In this document: positions 44,656 to 54,256 of the stretch, in pieces | Position numbering within the stretch: the first letter of the stretch is position 1 | Layout: every line of letters begins with the position of its first letter | Position numbers and translations under genes: made by a program | The notes under the pieces: model-generated | Seen by the model: only the letters and a program-made list of their open reading frames with translations | What the model was told of the DNA's origin: nothing | Database searches by the model: none | Assembly (NCBI RefSeq): GCF_000264455.2 | Contig: NC_017956.1 | Span: 541,501-605,500 of the forward strand | Source: Tistrella mobilis KA081020-065 | GTDB lineage: Bacteria; Pseudomonadota; Alphaproteobacteria; Tistrellales; Tistrellaceae | Direction of reading: 5' to 3' | DNA length: 64,000 nt

Positions 44656-45216
44656 ATGATCCGCAAGAACCCGCGTGGCGATCTGCCGCGTGTCCACCCT
44701 GATGCCTTCGTCGACCCCACGGCCATTCTCTGCGGGCTGGTGATCGTCGAGGCGGATGTCTTCATCGGCCCCTATGCGGTGATCCGTGCCGACGAGATGG
44801 ATGCCGACGGCCATATCGAGCCGATCGTGATCGGGGCGCATTCCAACATCCAGGACGGGGTGGTGATCCACTCCAAATCTGGTGCCGCGGTCACAATCGG
44901 CGAGCGGACCTCCATTGCCCACCGCGCCATCGTTCACGGCCCCTGCCGGGTGGGCAATGGTGTGTTCATCGGCTTCAACAGCGTGCTGTTCAACTGCACG
45001 ATCGAGGATCGCTGCGTCGTCCGCCACAATGCCGTGGTCGATGGCTGCCATCTGCCGGCGGGCTTCTACGTCACCTCCACCCAGCGCATCGGTCCTGCGA
45101 CCGATCTTGCCCGGCTGCCGCGGGTCTCCGCCGATGCCAGCGAGTTCTCCGAAGACGTGGCGCGCACGAACAATGCGCTCGTCCGCGGCTACAAGACCAT
45201 CCAGAACGAGTTCTGA
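44656..45216 (+). CDS. Gamma-carbonic anhydrase family protein
   Basis: 186 residues of left-handed beta-helix repeats. Metal-binding histidines of the gamma family are placed at His72 (GVVIHSKSG), His89 and His94 (SIAHRAIVHG). Gamma-class enzymes can use Fe or Co in place of Zn, and this type is a recurrent member of Zur operons, probably backing up zinc-dependent beta or alpha carbonic anhydrase. It lies 6 bases before the ThrRS gene. Confidence 0.9.
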   Translation: MIRKNPRGDLPRVHPDAFVDPTAILCGLVIVEADVFIGPYAVIRADEMDADGHIEPIVIGAHSNIQDGVVIHSKSGAAVTIGERTSIAHRAIVHGPCRVGNGVFIGFNSVLFNCTIEDRCVVRHNAVVDGCHLPAGFYVTSTQRIGPATDLARLPRVSADASEFSEDVARTNNALVRGYKTIQNEF

Positions 45217-45222
45217 TCCCCG

Positions 45223-47211
45223 ATGACCCAGCCCTCCATCATCGTCACCCTGCCCGACGGAGCGCGTCGCAGTTTTCCGCATCCCGTCACCGTGATGGAC
45301 CTTGCAGCCGCGATCGGCCCCGGCCTCGCCCGCAATACCGTGGCCGGCATGATCGATGGCCGCCTGGTCGATGCCTCGGATCTGATCGAGCGGGATGCGG
45401 CGGTCAGGATCATCACCCCTGCCGATTCCGAAGGGGTTGAGATCATCCGCCATTCCTGCGCCCATCTGCTGGGCCAGGCGGTCAAACAGCTCCATCCGGC
45501 GGCGCGGATGGTGATCGGGCCGGTGATCGAGGACGGGTTCTATTACGACATCGCCATCGACCGGGGCTTCACGCCCGAGGATCTGGCGGCGATCGAGGCG
45601 CGCATGACGGAGCTGATCGCTCGCGAGCGCCCCGTGGTGAAGCGCATGCTGCCGCGGGACGAGGCGATCCGGATCTTTGAGGCCCGCGGCGAGGATTACA
45701 AGCTCCGGCTGATCGAGGACATGCCCGACGAGGCAGAACTCGCCCTCTATTTCCACGACGAGTATGTCGACATGTGCCGCGGACCGCATGTGCCGAACAC
45801 CCGCTTCCTGAAGGCGTTCCGGCTGATGCGGATCTCGGGTGCCTATTGGCGCGGCGATGCCCGCAATCCGCAGCTTCAGCGGATCTACGGCACCGCCTGG
45901 GCGGACCGGGCGGCGCTCGATGCCCATCTGACACGCCTCGCCGAAGCCGAGGCGCGCGATCACCGCCGGCTCGGCCGGGAACTCGACCTCTATCATTTCC
46001 AGGACGAGGCGCCAGGGGCGGTGTTCTGGCATCCGCGCGGCTGGACGTTGTTTCAGGAGCTGTTGGCCTGTATGCGCCGTCGCCAGGCGGCCGCCGGCTA
46101 TGTCGAGGTCAACACGCCCGATGTCATGGATCGCGGTCTCTGGGAGACGTCGGGCCACTGGCAGAACTACCGCCGGCACATGTACACCACCGAAACCGGC
46201 GACGGCCGGGCCTTCGCGCTGAAGCCGATGAACTGCCCCGGCAGCGTGCTGCTCTACCGCCATGCCCTGAAGAGCCATCGCGATCTGCCGCTGCGGATGG
46301 GCGAGTTCGGCAAGGTGCATCGCTACGAGCCGTCGGGCGCGCTGCACGGGCTGATGCGGGTGCGCCACTTCACCCAGGACGATGCCCATATCTACTGCAC
46401 CCCGGCGCAGGTGGATGACGAATGCCGCACCGTCATCGCCCTGGTGCTCGACGTCTACCGCGCCTTCGGTTTCGAGGACGTCACCATCAAGCTCTCGACC
46501 CGGCCCGAGAGCCGGATGGGGGAAGATGCCGATTGGGATCTGCTGGAAGGGGCACTCGCCGACGCGCTTGAGCGTCTCGGGCTTTCGTGGCGGACCAATC
46601 CGGGGGAGGGGGCGTTCTACGGCCCCAAGCTTGAATTCGTCCTGCACGATGCGATCGGGCGCGACTGGCAGTGCGGCACGCTGCAGGTCGACATGAACCT
46701 TCCGGAACGCTTCGACATCGACTATGTCGACAGCGACGGCGCCCGGCGCCGGCCGGTCATGCTGCACCGCGCATTGTTCGGCTCGCTGGAGCGGTTCATC
46801 GGCATTCTGGTGGAGCATCATGCCGGTCGGCTGCCGACCTGGCTGGCGCCGGTGCAGGCGGTGGTGTTGCCGGTATCGGATCGCCATGCCGCCCATGCCG
46901 CCGCCGTGGCGCAGGTTCTGACCGGCGCCGGCGTGCGGGCGGAGGCCGATCTTCGCAACCAGCGTCTGGGCTGGCGGATCCGCGATCAGCGCCTGCAGCG
47001 CATCCCCTTCCTGCTGGTGGTGGGGGATGCTGAAATGGCGGCGGGGCAGGTGGCGATCACCGCCCGCGACGGCGAGGATCCGGGAACAGTGCCGTTGACC
47101 GAAGCCGTGGCGCTGCTGGCGGAACGTGGCCGGGCGCCGGATCTGGCAGCGGGTATTGTGGCGCAGGATGCGCGCCTGCGGGGGCTGATACCTGTGGCGG
47201 TGCCGGCATGA
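45223..47211 (+). CDS. thrS: Threonyl-tRNA synthetase, Zur-linked paralogue
   Basis: 662 residues with every usual part: TGS domain 5-65; editing domain with His77 and His81 (HSCAHLL) and Cys185 and His189 (CRGPH); class II core (motif 2 [22 protein letters not shown]); anticodon domain at the end. The zinc site for threonine recognition is retained: Cys338 (MNCPG), His389 (DDAHIYC), His515 (MLHRALFG). So it is not zinc-free by sequence, though ThrS2-type paralogues are known to be induced under zinc limitation. A second copy would be expected elsewhere in the genome. Confidence 0.93.
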   Translation: MTQPSIIVTLPDGARRSFPHPVTVMDLAAAIGPGLARNTVAGMIDGRLVDASDLIERDAAVRIITPADSEGVEIIRHSCAHLLGQAVKQLHPAARMVIGPVIEDGFYYDIAIDRGFTPEDLAAIEARMTELIARERPVVKRMLPRDEAIRIFEARGEDYKLRLIEDMPDEAELALYFHDEYVDMCRGPHVPNTRFLKAFRLMRISGAYWRGDARNPQLQRIYGTAWADRAALDAHLTRLAEAEARDHRRLGRELDLYHFQDEAPGAVFWHPRGWTLFQELLACMRRRQAAAGYVEVNTPDVMDRGLWETSGHWQNYRRHMYTTETGDGRAFALKPMNCPGSVLLYRHALKSHRDLPLRMGEFGKVHRYEPSGALHGLMRVRHFTQDDAHIYCTPAQVDDECRTVIALVLDVYRAFGFEDVTIKLSTRPESRMGEDADWDLLEGALADALERLGLSWRTNPGEGAFYGPKLEFVLHDAIGRDWQCGTLQVDMNLPERFDIDYVDSDGARRRPVMLHRALFGSLERFIGILVEHHAGRLPTWLAPVQAVVLPVSDRHAAHAAAVAQVLTGAGVRAEADLRNQRLGWRIRDQRLQRIPFLLVVGDAEMAAGQVAITARDGEDPGTVPLTEAVALLAERGRAPDLAAGIVAQDARLRGLIPVAVPA

Positions 47212-48563
47212 CGGGGACGGCGGATCTTCTGGTGCGGGGCGGCGTGGTCATCACGCCCGGCGGCCGCGTCCGGGCCGATATCGCCTGTCGGGCCGGCCGG
47301 ATCGTGGCGCTCGGCGACCTCGCCGGATCCTGGTCGGCGAAGACGGTGGTCGATGCGGCCGGGCTGCATGTGCTGCCGGGGGTGATCGACAGCCAGGTGC
47401 ATTTCCGCGAACCCGGCCTCACCCACAAGGAGACGATCGCAGCCGGCACCCAGGGCGCCGTGCTGGGGGGCGTGACCACCATCTTCGAGATGCCCAACAC
47501 CACGCCGCCCACCCTGACAGCGGCGGATCTGGAGGCCAAGCTTGCGATCGCGGCCCGTGATGCCTGGTGTGATCATGCCTTTTATATCGGCGGCGCCGCG
47601 GCCAATGCGGATGATCTGGCGCAGCTGGAGCGGCTGCCCGGTTGCGCCGGCGTGAAGGTCTTCATGGGCAGTTCCTTCGGCGATCTGCTGGCGGATGACG
47701 AGACGGTGCTGCGCCGGATCCTTGCCAATGGCAGGCGTCGGATGGCGGTCCATGCCGAGGACGAGGCGCGGCTTCGCGACCGCCGGGCAATCGTCGAGGC
47801 GGCGGGCGATGTGCGCCTGCACCCGGTCTGGCGCGACCCCGAGAGCGCCATGCTCGCCACCCGGCGCATCGTCCGGCTGGCGGCGGAGGCGGGGCGGCTG
47901 CTGCATGTGCTGCATGTCTCGACCGCCGGGGAGATGGCGTTCCTGGCGGGCCACAAGCAGCGGGTGAGCGTCGAAGTCACCCCCCATCATCTGACGCTTG
48001 AGGCGCCCGGCTGCTATGAGCGGCTTGGCAGCCTTGCCCAGATGAACCCGCCGGTGCGCGATGCGGCACATCGCGCGGCGCTGTGGCGTGCCGTGCGCGA
48101 CGGTGTGGTCGACGTGCTCGGCAGCGACCATGCCCCCCATAGCCGGGCCGAGAAGGCCCGACCCTATCCCGCCTGCCCGAGCGGCATGACCGGGGTGCAG
48201 ACCCTGCTGCCGGTGATGCTGAACCATGTCGCTGCCGGCCGGCTGAGCCTGGAGCGGCTGGTCGATCTCACCGCGGCCGGGCCGGCGCGGATCTTCGGGA
48301 TTGCGGGCAAGGGTCGGATCGCGGTCGGGTCCGATGCCGATCTGGTGCTGGTCGACCTGGGCGCGCGCCGCAGGATCGCCGATGCCGACATTGCCAGCCT
48401 GGCCGGCTGGACGCCCTATGACGGGATGGAGGTGACCGGCTGGCCGATGGCGACCGTTCTGCGCGGGCAGGTGGTGATGCGCGAGGGCGAGCTGTCGGGC
48501 CTCCCGTGCGGCCGGCCGGTAGGCTTTCTGGACGTGCCCGTCAGCCCATCGGCCCCTGCCTGA
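47208..48563 (+). CDS. pyrC: Dihydroorotase (PyrC-type amidohydrolase), Zur-linked
   Basis: 451 residues. The amidohydrolase core has [18 protein letters not shown], Lys150 (GVKVFMGSS, the carboxylated bridging Lys), [16 protein letters not shown] and GSDHAPHS. The usual first metal pair His-x-His reads Gln63-Val-His65. It closes the pyrimidine ring from carbamoyl aspartate. A duplicate dihydroorotase under Zur control is known in other bacteria. It overlaps the ThrRS stop by 4 bases and the convergent TetR gene by 23. Confidence 0.9.
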   Translation: MTGTADLLVRGGVVITPGGRVRADIACRAGRIVALGDLAGSWSAKTVVDAAGLHVLPGVIDSQVHFREPGLTHKETIAAGTQGAVLGGVTTIFEMPNTTPPTLTAADLEAKLAIAARDAWCDHAFYIGGAAANADDLAQLERLPGCAGVKVFMGSSFGDLLADDETVLRRILANGRRRMAVHAEDEARLRDRRAIVEAAGDVRLHPVWRDPESAMLATRRIVRLAAEAGRLLHVLHVSTAGEMAFLAGHKQRVSVEVTPHHLTLEAPGCYERLGSLAQMNPPVRDAAHRAALWRAVRDGVVDVLGSDHAPHSRAEKARPYPACPSGMTGVQTLLPVMLNHVAAGRLSLERLVDLTAAGPARIFGIAGKGRIAVGSDADLVLVDLGARRRIADADIASLAGWTPYDGMEVTGWPMATVLRGQVVMREGELSGLPCGRPVGFLDVPVSPSAPA

Positions 48564-49131
48564 GCAGGCGCACCATCTCGCGCCCGATCTCGGCCGGGGT
48601 CTTGCGTCCCGGGCGATACCAGGTCCGTGCCCAGTTGAGCATGCCGAGCAGCCCCAGCCGGAACATCGGCCGGTCGGCCCCTGCGGGCAGCGGCAGGGCA
48701 TCGACGAAGGTGGCGAACATCCGCTCATAGGCGTCGCGCTGGGCGATCAGCCGTTCGGTCGCCTGGCCGAGTTTGGTGGAATATTCCGGCGTCACCACCG
48801 AGGCGAAGCCGTTATCGGCCAGCAGGGCGTCCATATGTCCCGCGGCGGCGGCCTCCAGCCGCTCCCACGGGTCGGTCAGACCCTTGACCGCCTCGCGGAC
48901 CGAGTCCGTGATCTGGCGCACGCCTTCGTCGTGGACCGCGACGAACAGATCCTCTTTCGACGGAAAGTGATAATAGACCGAACCGGGCAGCATGCCGACC
49001 GCGCCGGCGATGTCGCGCATCGAGGTCGCCTCGTAGCCCTGGCTCGAAAACAGCTGGGCGGCCGCTTCCAGCAGCTTGTCCCGGCGGTTGTTCTGGCGTT
49101 GCGCCTCGCTGCCTTCGGTCTCGATCGCCAT
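48541..49131 (-). CDS. TetR-family regulator (FadR/PsrA-like group)
   Basis: 196 residues. The helix-turn-helix is KLLEAAAQLFSSQGYEATSMRDIAGAVGMLPGSVYYHFPSKEDLF, close to TetR repressors of fatty-acid and acyl-CoA degradation. Its divergent neighbour is a P450 gene, and a near-perfect operator lies in the shared gap. Its 3' end overlaps the dihydroorotase gene by 23 bases. The ligand is probably an acyl-CoA or related thioester. Confidence 0.9.
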   Translation of the reverse strand: MAIETEGSEAQRQNNRRDKLLEAAAQLFSSQGYEATSMRDIAGAVGMLPGSVYYHFPSKEDLFVAVHDEGVRQITDSVREAVKGLTDPWERLEAAAAGHMDALLADNGFASVVTPEYSTKLGQATERLIAQRDAYERMFATFVDALPLPAGADRPMFRLGLLGMLNWARTWYRPGRKTPAEIGREMVRLLRQGPMG

Positions 49132-49274
49132 GCCCGTTTCCCGTCTCTGTCGTCAAAGCCCGGCCTCGTCCCGAAGCCGCATGAAACCCAACGCCGATTG
49201 AATTGCCGCGCTCCTGTATAGGCACCTCCGCGGAGGGCGGCAAGCCGGCGGATCGGCGCAGGCAGGCAGCTGGC

Positions 49275-49298
49275 CATTTAACAAACAATTGTTTGGTT
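49275..49298. promoter_or_regulatory. TetR operator, site A
   Basis: TTAACAAACAATTGTTTGG followed by TTAA forms a 24-base palindrome with 10 of 12 positions matching. It lies between the divergent TetR and P450 genes. Sites B and C near 29.4 kb share its core. Confidence 0.8.
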
Positions 49299-49385
49299 AA
49301 GATTCACCTGCTAGCTTCGGAGGAATGGCACCAAACGTTCGTTCGCTCAATCCCCAATCTCACCCGAGACCAAGGCCGCGACAAG

Positions 49386-50621
49386 ATGACCGTCGACTAC
49401 GACCCCCGCGATCCGCAGATCCGCAACAACCCCTTCCCGTCGTTCCGCCGTCTGCAGGACGAGGATCCGGTGCATTGGAACCCGCATCTGCGCGCCTGGG
49501 TCATCACCCGCTATGCCGATGTTCGCAAGGTGGCCCTGAGCAGGCGGATGTCGCCCGACCGCCTGACGCCTTTCTACGACAGCCTGCCCGAGGCGCGGCG
49601 CGGCGTGGTCGGAGAGCTGATCCGCTATCTGAACCTGTGGATGGTGTTCCGCGACCCGCCCGAGCACACAAGGCTGCGGCGGCTGATGAACGAGGCCTTC
49701 ACCCCCAAAGCGGTGGAGCGGCTGCGCCCCAATGTCGAGCGGATCGTCGGCCGGCTGCTCGACGATCTGCTGCCGCGGGGGGAGATGGATCTGGTGCGGG
49801 ATTTCGCCTATCCCCTGCCGGCGACGGTGATCATGGACATGCTGGGCGTGCCGCATGATCAGCTGGACCGGTTCAAGGACTGGTCCGACGATCTGGCGCT
49901 GTTCCTGGGCAGTGCCCGCGACGTGCCCGACAAGTATGAGCGCGCCCGTCGCGGGGCCCTTGAGATGTCGTCCTATTTCCGCGAGGTGATCGCCGATCGC
50001 CGCCGGCGGCCGGGCGAAGACGTGTTGAGCGCCCTGATCGCCGTCGGCACGCCCGAGGAACGGCTGACCGAGGACGAACTGATCGCCGCCGCCATGCTGT
50101 TCCTGTTCGCGGGCCACGAGACCACCACCAACCTCATCTCCAACGGCATCTATTCGATGCGGATGCATGCCGATGCCTGGGCGCGGCTGGTGGCCGATCC
50201 CTCGCCTGAGCTGCTGGCGACGGCGGTGGAGGAATGCCTGCGCTATGACGGCCCCTCGGGCGGCATTGCCCGGGTGGTGCGGGTGACCCACGAGATGGAG
50301 GGGCGGGAACTGAAAGAGGGCGACCGGGTCTTCGCGATGCTCAACGCCGCCAACCGCGACCCGCGGGTTTTCGAGGCGCCGGACGACTTCGTCATCGACC
50401 GCAGCCCCAACCGCCATCTGACCTTCGGCCAGGGCATCCATTTCTGCCTGGGCGCGCCGCTCGCCCGGCTGGAAGCCGAGATCGCCTGTCGCGAGATTGC
50501 CCGGCGCATCCCCGACCTCACCCTCGGCACCACCGCCCCCGACTGGCATGACTCGTTGATCATGCGCGGCATCACCTCGCTGCCGGTGCACTTCCGGCCG
50601 GTCAAATCGGCGGCGGCCTGA
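49386..50621 (+). CDS. Cytochrome P450 (bacterial class I, CYP10x-like)
   Basis: 411 residues. Haem Cys354 in FGQGIHFCLGAPLARLE; I-helix AGHETT (242-247); ExxR at 283-286 (EECLR). It is soluble and needs a ferredoxin and reductase, neither encoded next to it. The start MTVDYDPRDP was chosen at 49386; an in-frame upstream extension lacks homology-like sequence and runs through the operator. Followed by a crotonase gene 50 bases on, so it likely begins oxidation of a terpenoid, steroid or fatty side chain. Substrate unproven. Confidence 0.92.
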   Translation: MTVDYDPRDPQIRNNPFPSFRRLQDEDPVHWNPHLRAWVITRYADVRKVALSRRMSPDRLTPFYDSLPEARRGVVGELIRYLNLWMVFRDPPEHTRLRRLMNEAFTPKAVERLRPNVERIVGRLLDDLLPRGEMDLVRDFAYPLPATVIMDMLGVPHDQLDRFKDWSDDLALFLGSARDVPDKYERARRGALEMSSYFREVIADRRRRPGEDVLSALIAVGTPEERLTEDELIAAAMLFLFAGHETTTNLISNGIYSMRMHADAWARLVADPSPELLATAVEECLRYDGPSGGIARVVRVTHEMEGRELKEGDRVFAMLNAANRDPRVFEAPDDFVIDRSPNRHLTFGQGIHFCLGAPLARLEAEIACREIARRIPDLTLGTTAPDWHDSLIMRGITSLPVHFRPVKSAAA

Positions 50622-50671
50622 GGTAAGCTGGGGGCTCAATCAAAAGCCGACCCCCAGGAGACGCCCGCCCG

Positions 50672-51583
50672 ATGACCCGTGAAGCCGACGCCGCCGAGAC
50701 CTCTGAAACGCCCGAGACGCCCCTGATCGAGATCGACCGCCCGGCGCCGGGCGTGGCACTGGTGCGCATCGATCCGGGCCCCGAGGGGCTGATGGATGCC
50801 GCCGCCGCCGATGCGCTTGCCGGTGCGGTCACGGCGCTCGATGCCGATCCGGGCGTGCGGGCCGTGGTGCTGACCGGCGCAGCGCCGGGCATGTTCGTGC
50901 GCCATTACAGCCTGATCGAACTCGGGGCAACGGCGGAGAAGGTGGCGGCCTCCGGCCGGCGGTTCAACGACCTGTCGCGGCCGGTGAAACCCGCCCCGTT
51001 CAATGCCTGTCTCGACCGGATCCAGGCGAGCCCCAAACCCTGGATCGCCGCGCTGAACGGCTGGGCGATGGGCGGCGGTTTCGAACTGGCGCTGGCCTGC
51101 GATCTGCGGGTGGCGCTCGACGGGCCCTGGAAGTTCGGCCTGCCCGAGGTGCGCGCCGGGCTGTTGCCGGGCGGCGGCGGCACCCAGCGCCTGACCCGCC
51201 TGCTGGGCGAGGCGCGGGCGCTGGATTTCGTGCTCCGCGGCCGCATCGTCTCTCCGGCCGAGGCCGATCGGCTGGGGTTGCTCTCGGCACTGGTGCCCGA
51301 GGGCGGAGACGTGACCAGTACCGCCCTTGCGCTCGCCGCGGACCTTGCCGCCCTGCCGCGGCTGGGGATCGCCCATGCCAAGCGGCTGGTCCGCACCGCC
51401 CTCGACGGCACGCTGGAACAGGGGCTTGCGGCCGAGCGCACGCTCTTCGTCGACACCCTGACCGACCCCGACACCCGCGCTCTGGTCGACCGCATGGCGA
51501 GGGATGCCGACGGACGGATCGACGAGGCGGCCCTTGCTGCCGCTCAGGCGCCGGTCAAGGCGCCCGAAGCTGGTACGGCATGA
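50672..51583 (+). CDS. Enoyl-CoA hydratase/isomerase (crotonase family)
   Basis: 303 residues, of which about 45 at the N-terminus are an extra low-complexity Glu/Thr/Ala stretch. Crotonase landmarks: NGWAMGGGFELALACDLRVA and LPEVRAGLLPGGGGTQRLTRLLG, with both glutamates at the hydratase positions (GGFEL and LPEV). It is probably co-transcribed with the P450. Hydration of an enoyl-CoA is the likely reaction. Confidence 0.88.
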   Translation: MTREADAAETSETPETPLIEIDRPAPGVALVRIDPGPEGLMDAAAADALAGAVTALDADPGVRAVVLTGAAPGMFVRHYSLIELGATAEKVAASGRRFNDLSRPVKPAPFNACLDRIQASPKPWIAALNGWAMGGGFELALACDLRVALDGPWKFGLPEVRAGLLPGGGGTQRLTRLLGEARALDFVLRGRIVSPAEADRLGLLSALVPEGGDVTSTALALAADLAALPRLGIAHAKRLVRTALDGTLEQGLAAERTLFVDTLTDPDTRALVDRMARDADGRIDEAALAAAQAPVKAPEAGTA

Positions 51584-51647
51584 TGTCGGGCGGCATAGTG
51601 GTCGCCGGCCGTCGCGGCCTGTCGTATCGCCATAGCGGAGGGATCTG

Positions 51648-52292
51648 ATGACCGTGCGATTTTTCTGGGAAGATCCCTATCTCGACCGGCTGGACAGCAG
51701 GGTGGCGGCGGTCGACGGCGACTGGATCACCCTCGACCGGACGATCTTCTTTGCCTTCTCTGGTGGTCAGGAGAGCGATCGGGGCCGGATCGGCGGCCAT
51801 GACGTGCTCGAGGCCGTGGCGGACGGGCCTGAAATCCGCTACCGCCTCGCCCCGGATCACGGCCTTGAACCGGGGGCCCCGGTCATGGCCGAGATCGATA
51901 TGACCCGCCGCTACCGGCTGATGCGGCTGCACTTCGCCGCCGAGCTGGTGCTGGAACTGGCCGACCGGCACATGCCGGGGGCGGCCAAGATCGGCGCGCA
52001 TATCGCCGAAGACAAGGCGCGGATCGACTTCCTCTGGCCCACCCCCGTGACGCCGCTGCTGCCGGCCTTCCTGGCCGATGTGGCCGAACTCGTCGCCGCC
52101 GACCTCCCGATCATCTCGGCCTTCTCGGATCAGGCGGCCGGCCGCCGCTATTGGGAGGTCGAGGGTGTCGCCCGGGTCCCCTGCGGCGGCACCCATCTCC
52201 GGCGCACCGGCGAAGTGGGCGCGATCACGCTCAAGCGGGTGAATGTCGGCAAGGGCAAAGAGCGGATCGAGATGCGGCTTGTGGCGCCGTGA
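51648..52292 (+). CDS. AlaX-like alanyl-tRNA editing protein
   Basis: 214 residues of the AlaX/ThrRS-editing fold. The C-terminal metal motif is intact: Cys179 and His183 in PCGGTHLRRTGEVG. In the first motif, HxxxH is HFAAE (His95, Glu99), so the second ligand is Glu. These proteins hydrolyse Ser or Gly wrongly attached to tRNA(Ala). GGAGGG precedes the start. The substitution may be a subfamily trait rather than loss of activity. Confidence 0.85.
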   Translation: MTVRFFWEDPYLDRLDSRVAAVDGDWITLDRTIFFAFSGGQESDRGRIGGHDVLEAVADGPEIRYRLAPDHGLEPGAPVMAEIDMTRRYRLMRLHFAAELVLELADRHMPGAAKIGAHIAEDKARIDFLWPTPVTPLLPAFLADVAELVAADLPIISAFSDQAAGRRYWEVEGVARVPCGGTHLRRTGEVGAITLKRVNVGKGKERIEMRLVAP

Positions 52293-52336
52293 GTGTCGCG
52301 GCAGAAGCACCGCCTTCGGGAACGGTTGGAGTGACG

Positions 52337-52388
52337 GCCGGAAGCCTGGTCCGCGGTGGCATCACCGTCGCCGCCACCGGCTTCCGGC
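52337..52388. terminator. Inverted repeat between convergent genes
   Basis: GCCGGAAGCC and GGCTTCCGGC are perfect 10-base arms, with an inner GGTGGC/GCCACC pair. It lies between the AlaX-like gene and the convergent HD gene and probably forms the shared transcript end. Confidence 0.6.
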
Positions 52389-52439
52389 GCGCGGGGGCAA
52401 AGCTCGACGCCGTGCTGACGGCTTGATCGTTGATACCGC

Positions 52440-53081
52440 CTACTCTGTCCAGGGTGCGTTGAGGATCAGGCTGCAGAAGTCCGTCCGGCGATAGCCGGGC
52501 TCGTTGCGGGCCAGCACGTCAGCCTTCACATTGCCGAAAGTGGTCTCGGGCTTGAGCCGGGTACCATTCGCAAAGGCGCGGATGATGCCTTCCTTGAAGC
52601 CGTGGCCGCGCGGATGGCATGCGCAGACCGCGTCCCGGTCCTCGGTAGTGAAATCGTGATAGCCGATGCCGAGCACATCCGCTTCCACGCCAGCGGTGAC
52701 GAGTGCGACCACGGGGCGCTTGTGCTGAGGAATGCCGGGCGTGGTGTGGAGGGCGATTGCGTCCCAGACATCATCGATATCGCCTTCGTCGATATGGTGG
52801 CCGCGCAGGAAGTCGCGGGCGGCATTGGCTCCGTCGACCTCGAAACGTTCTGTGGCACTGGCATAGGGTGGCTGAAGGCCCATGTCGTGGAACATCGCGC
52901 CAACATAGAGCAGTTCGTGATCGACCGGCAGTTTCTTGCGGCGTCCGGTCAGCGCGCCGAACAGAAAAACCCGGTTGGAGTGGTGGTACAGCAGATCGGA
53001 CTCGGTATCGCGCACCAGCTGATCGCATTGGCGGGCAAGTGCGCTGTCAGGGATACGGATTCCGGCGACGGTCCTGGTCAT
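52440..53081 (-). CDS. HD-domain hydrolase, cyanamide hydratase-like
   Basis: 213 residues. HD ligands: His34 (LYHHSNRVFLFG), His65-Asp66 (AMFHDMGL), then RFEVDGANAARDFL and IALHTTPGIPQHKRP. This pattern resembles the DDI2/cyanamide hydratase branch of the HD family, though a general phosphohydrolase is possible. It is divergent from a GlxA-type regulator. Codon use in this gene and its partner is visibly less GC-biased than around them. Confidence 0.82.
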   Translation of the reverse strand: MTRTVAGIRIPDSALARQCDQLVRDTESDLLYHHSNRVFLFGALTGRRKKLPVDHELLYVGAMFHDMGLQPPYASATERFEVDGANAARDFLRGHHIDEGDIDDVWDAIALHTTPGIPQHKRPVVALVTAGVEADVLGIGYHDFTTEDRDAVCACHPRGHGFKEGIIRAFANGTRLKPETTFGNVKADVLARNEPGYRRTDFCSLILNAPWTE

Positions 53082-53248
53082 GGCTGCCTCTTGTTATCGA
53101 AAATGTAGTGGAGGAGAGTGGCCGGTCCGCAGCCATCTCATGCGTGCTGAGTGTTGCAGGCGTGCCGGAGCCTGGGCAACGCGACCAGTCCGCGGTTTCC
53201 GGCCGTCTGTGCGTGCTTTTCGGACGAACGGGCGGAGGCATAAGGGGA

Positions 53249-54256
53249 ATGACAGCGCAGCGTGTAGCGATCCTGATCCACGAGGGTGTGCAACTGCTCG
53301 ACGTTGCAGGCCCGGCAGACGTGTTCGCTGAGGCCAACGGCTTTATCGACGCCAAGGCAGACTACGAGATCGTGCTGGTTGCGGGACGTGCAGGCTCTGT
53401 CCGCGCCACGGCGGGCCTCCGCCTGTCAGCCGATTTGTCTGTCGATGAAGCGGGCCTCGACTACCATGCAGTTCTGGTCGCGGGCGGGCCGGACCTCCCC
53501 GAGGCTGTGCCTGATGCCGCTGTGACGCGCTGGCTGAGGCAGGTGGCAGAAGCCGCGCCACTTTACGGCTCGATCTGTACCGGCGCCTTCGTCCTGGGCC
53601 ATGCCGGGTTGCTCGACGGCCGGTCGGTTACCACCCACTGGCAGAACGCGGCCCGACTTGCCCGCATGTTCCCCTCGGCTCGGGTCGAACACGACCGCAT
53701 ACATATACGTGATGGCCGTCTGGTGACGTCAGCGGGTGTGACCGCTGGTATCGATCTCGCTCTCGGCATGGTTGCCGAGGCGCATGGGCGTGCGGCGGCA
53801 CTGGCTGTCGCCAGAAGGTTGGTGGTGGTGGCACAGCGTCTGGGCGGCCAGTCGCAGTTCAGCCCGTTCCTGACCGCTCCTGCCGACGAACGTTCGCCTG
53901 TCGCCCGGGTCCAGGCCCATGTGATGGAGCAGCCGTCAGCGCCGCATGGATCGGAGGATCTCGCGCGCATCGCGAGCATGAGTCCTCGCAATTTCACGCG
54001 GCTCTTCTTCCGGGAGACCGGTACTACGCCACGTGACTTTGTTGAGAGCGCCCGAATTGATGCCGCTCGCCGCCTGCTCGAGGCGGATGATGCGCCGCTG
54101 AAGGCAATAGCCTGGACATCCGGCTTCGGTGGCGTGGACCGGATGCGGGCTGCTTTCCTGCGCCGGCTGGGCGTGACACCGGCCGAGTACCGCGCCCGAT
54201 TCCGGATGCCGGAGGTGATCAAAGCTCCAGCTTCATCCCCAGATGACTGCCGGTGA
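53249..54256 (+). CDS. GlxA-family transcriptional regulator (DJ-1/PfpI domain plus AraC HTH)
   Basis: 335 residues. Residues 1-170 form a DJ-1/PfpI domain with the Cys elbow YGSICTGAFVLGHAGLLDG and THWQNAARLA; residues 225-320 are a two-helix-turn-helix AraC domain (LARIASMSPRNFTRLFFRETGTTPRDFVE). The start has AAGGGGA upstream. It is divergent from the HD hydrolase by 167 bases and probably controls it. The 3' end overlaps the convergent GNAT gene by 38 bases. Confidence 0.9.
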   Translation: MTAQRVAILIHEGVQLLDVAGPADVFAEANGFIDAKADYEIVLVAGRAGSVRATAGLRLSADLSVDEAGLDYHAVLVAGGPDLPEAVPDAAVTRWLRQVAEAAPLYGSICTGAFVLGHAGLLDGRSVTTHWQNAARLARMFPSARVEHDRIHIRDGRLVTSAGVTAGIDLALGMVAEAHGRAAALAVARRLVVVAQRLGGQSQFSPFLTAPADERSPVARVQAHVMEQPSAPHGSEDLARIASMSPRNFTRLFFRETGTTPRDFVESARIDAARRLLEADDAPLKAIAWTSGFGGVDRMRAAFLRRLGVTPAEYRARFRMPEVIKAPASSPDDCR

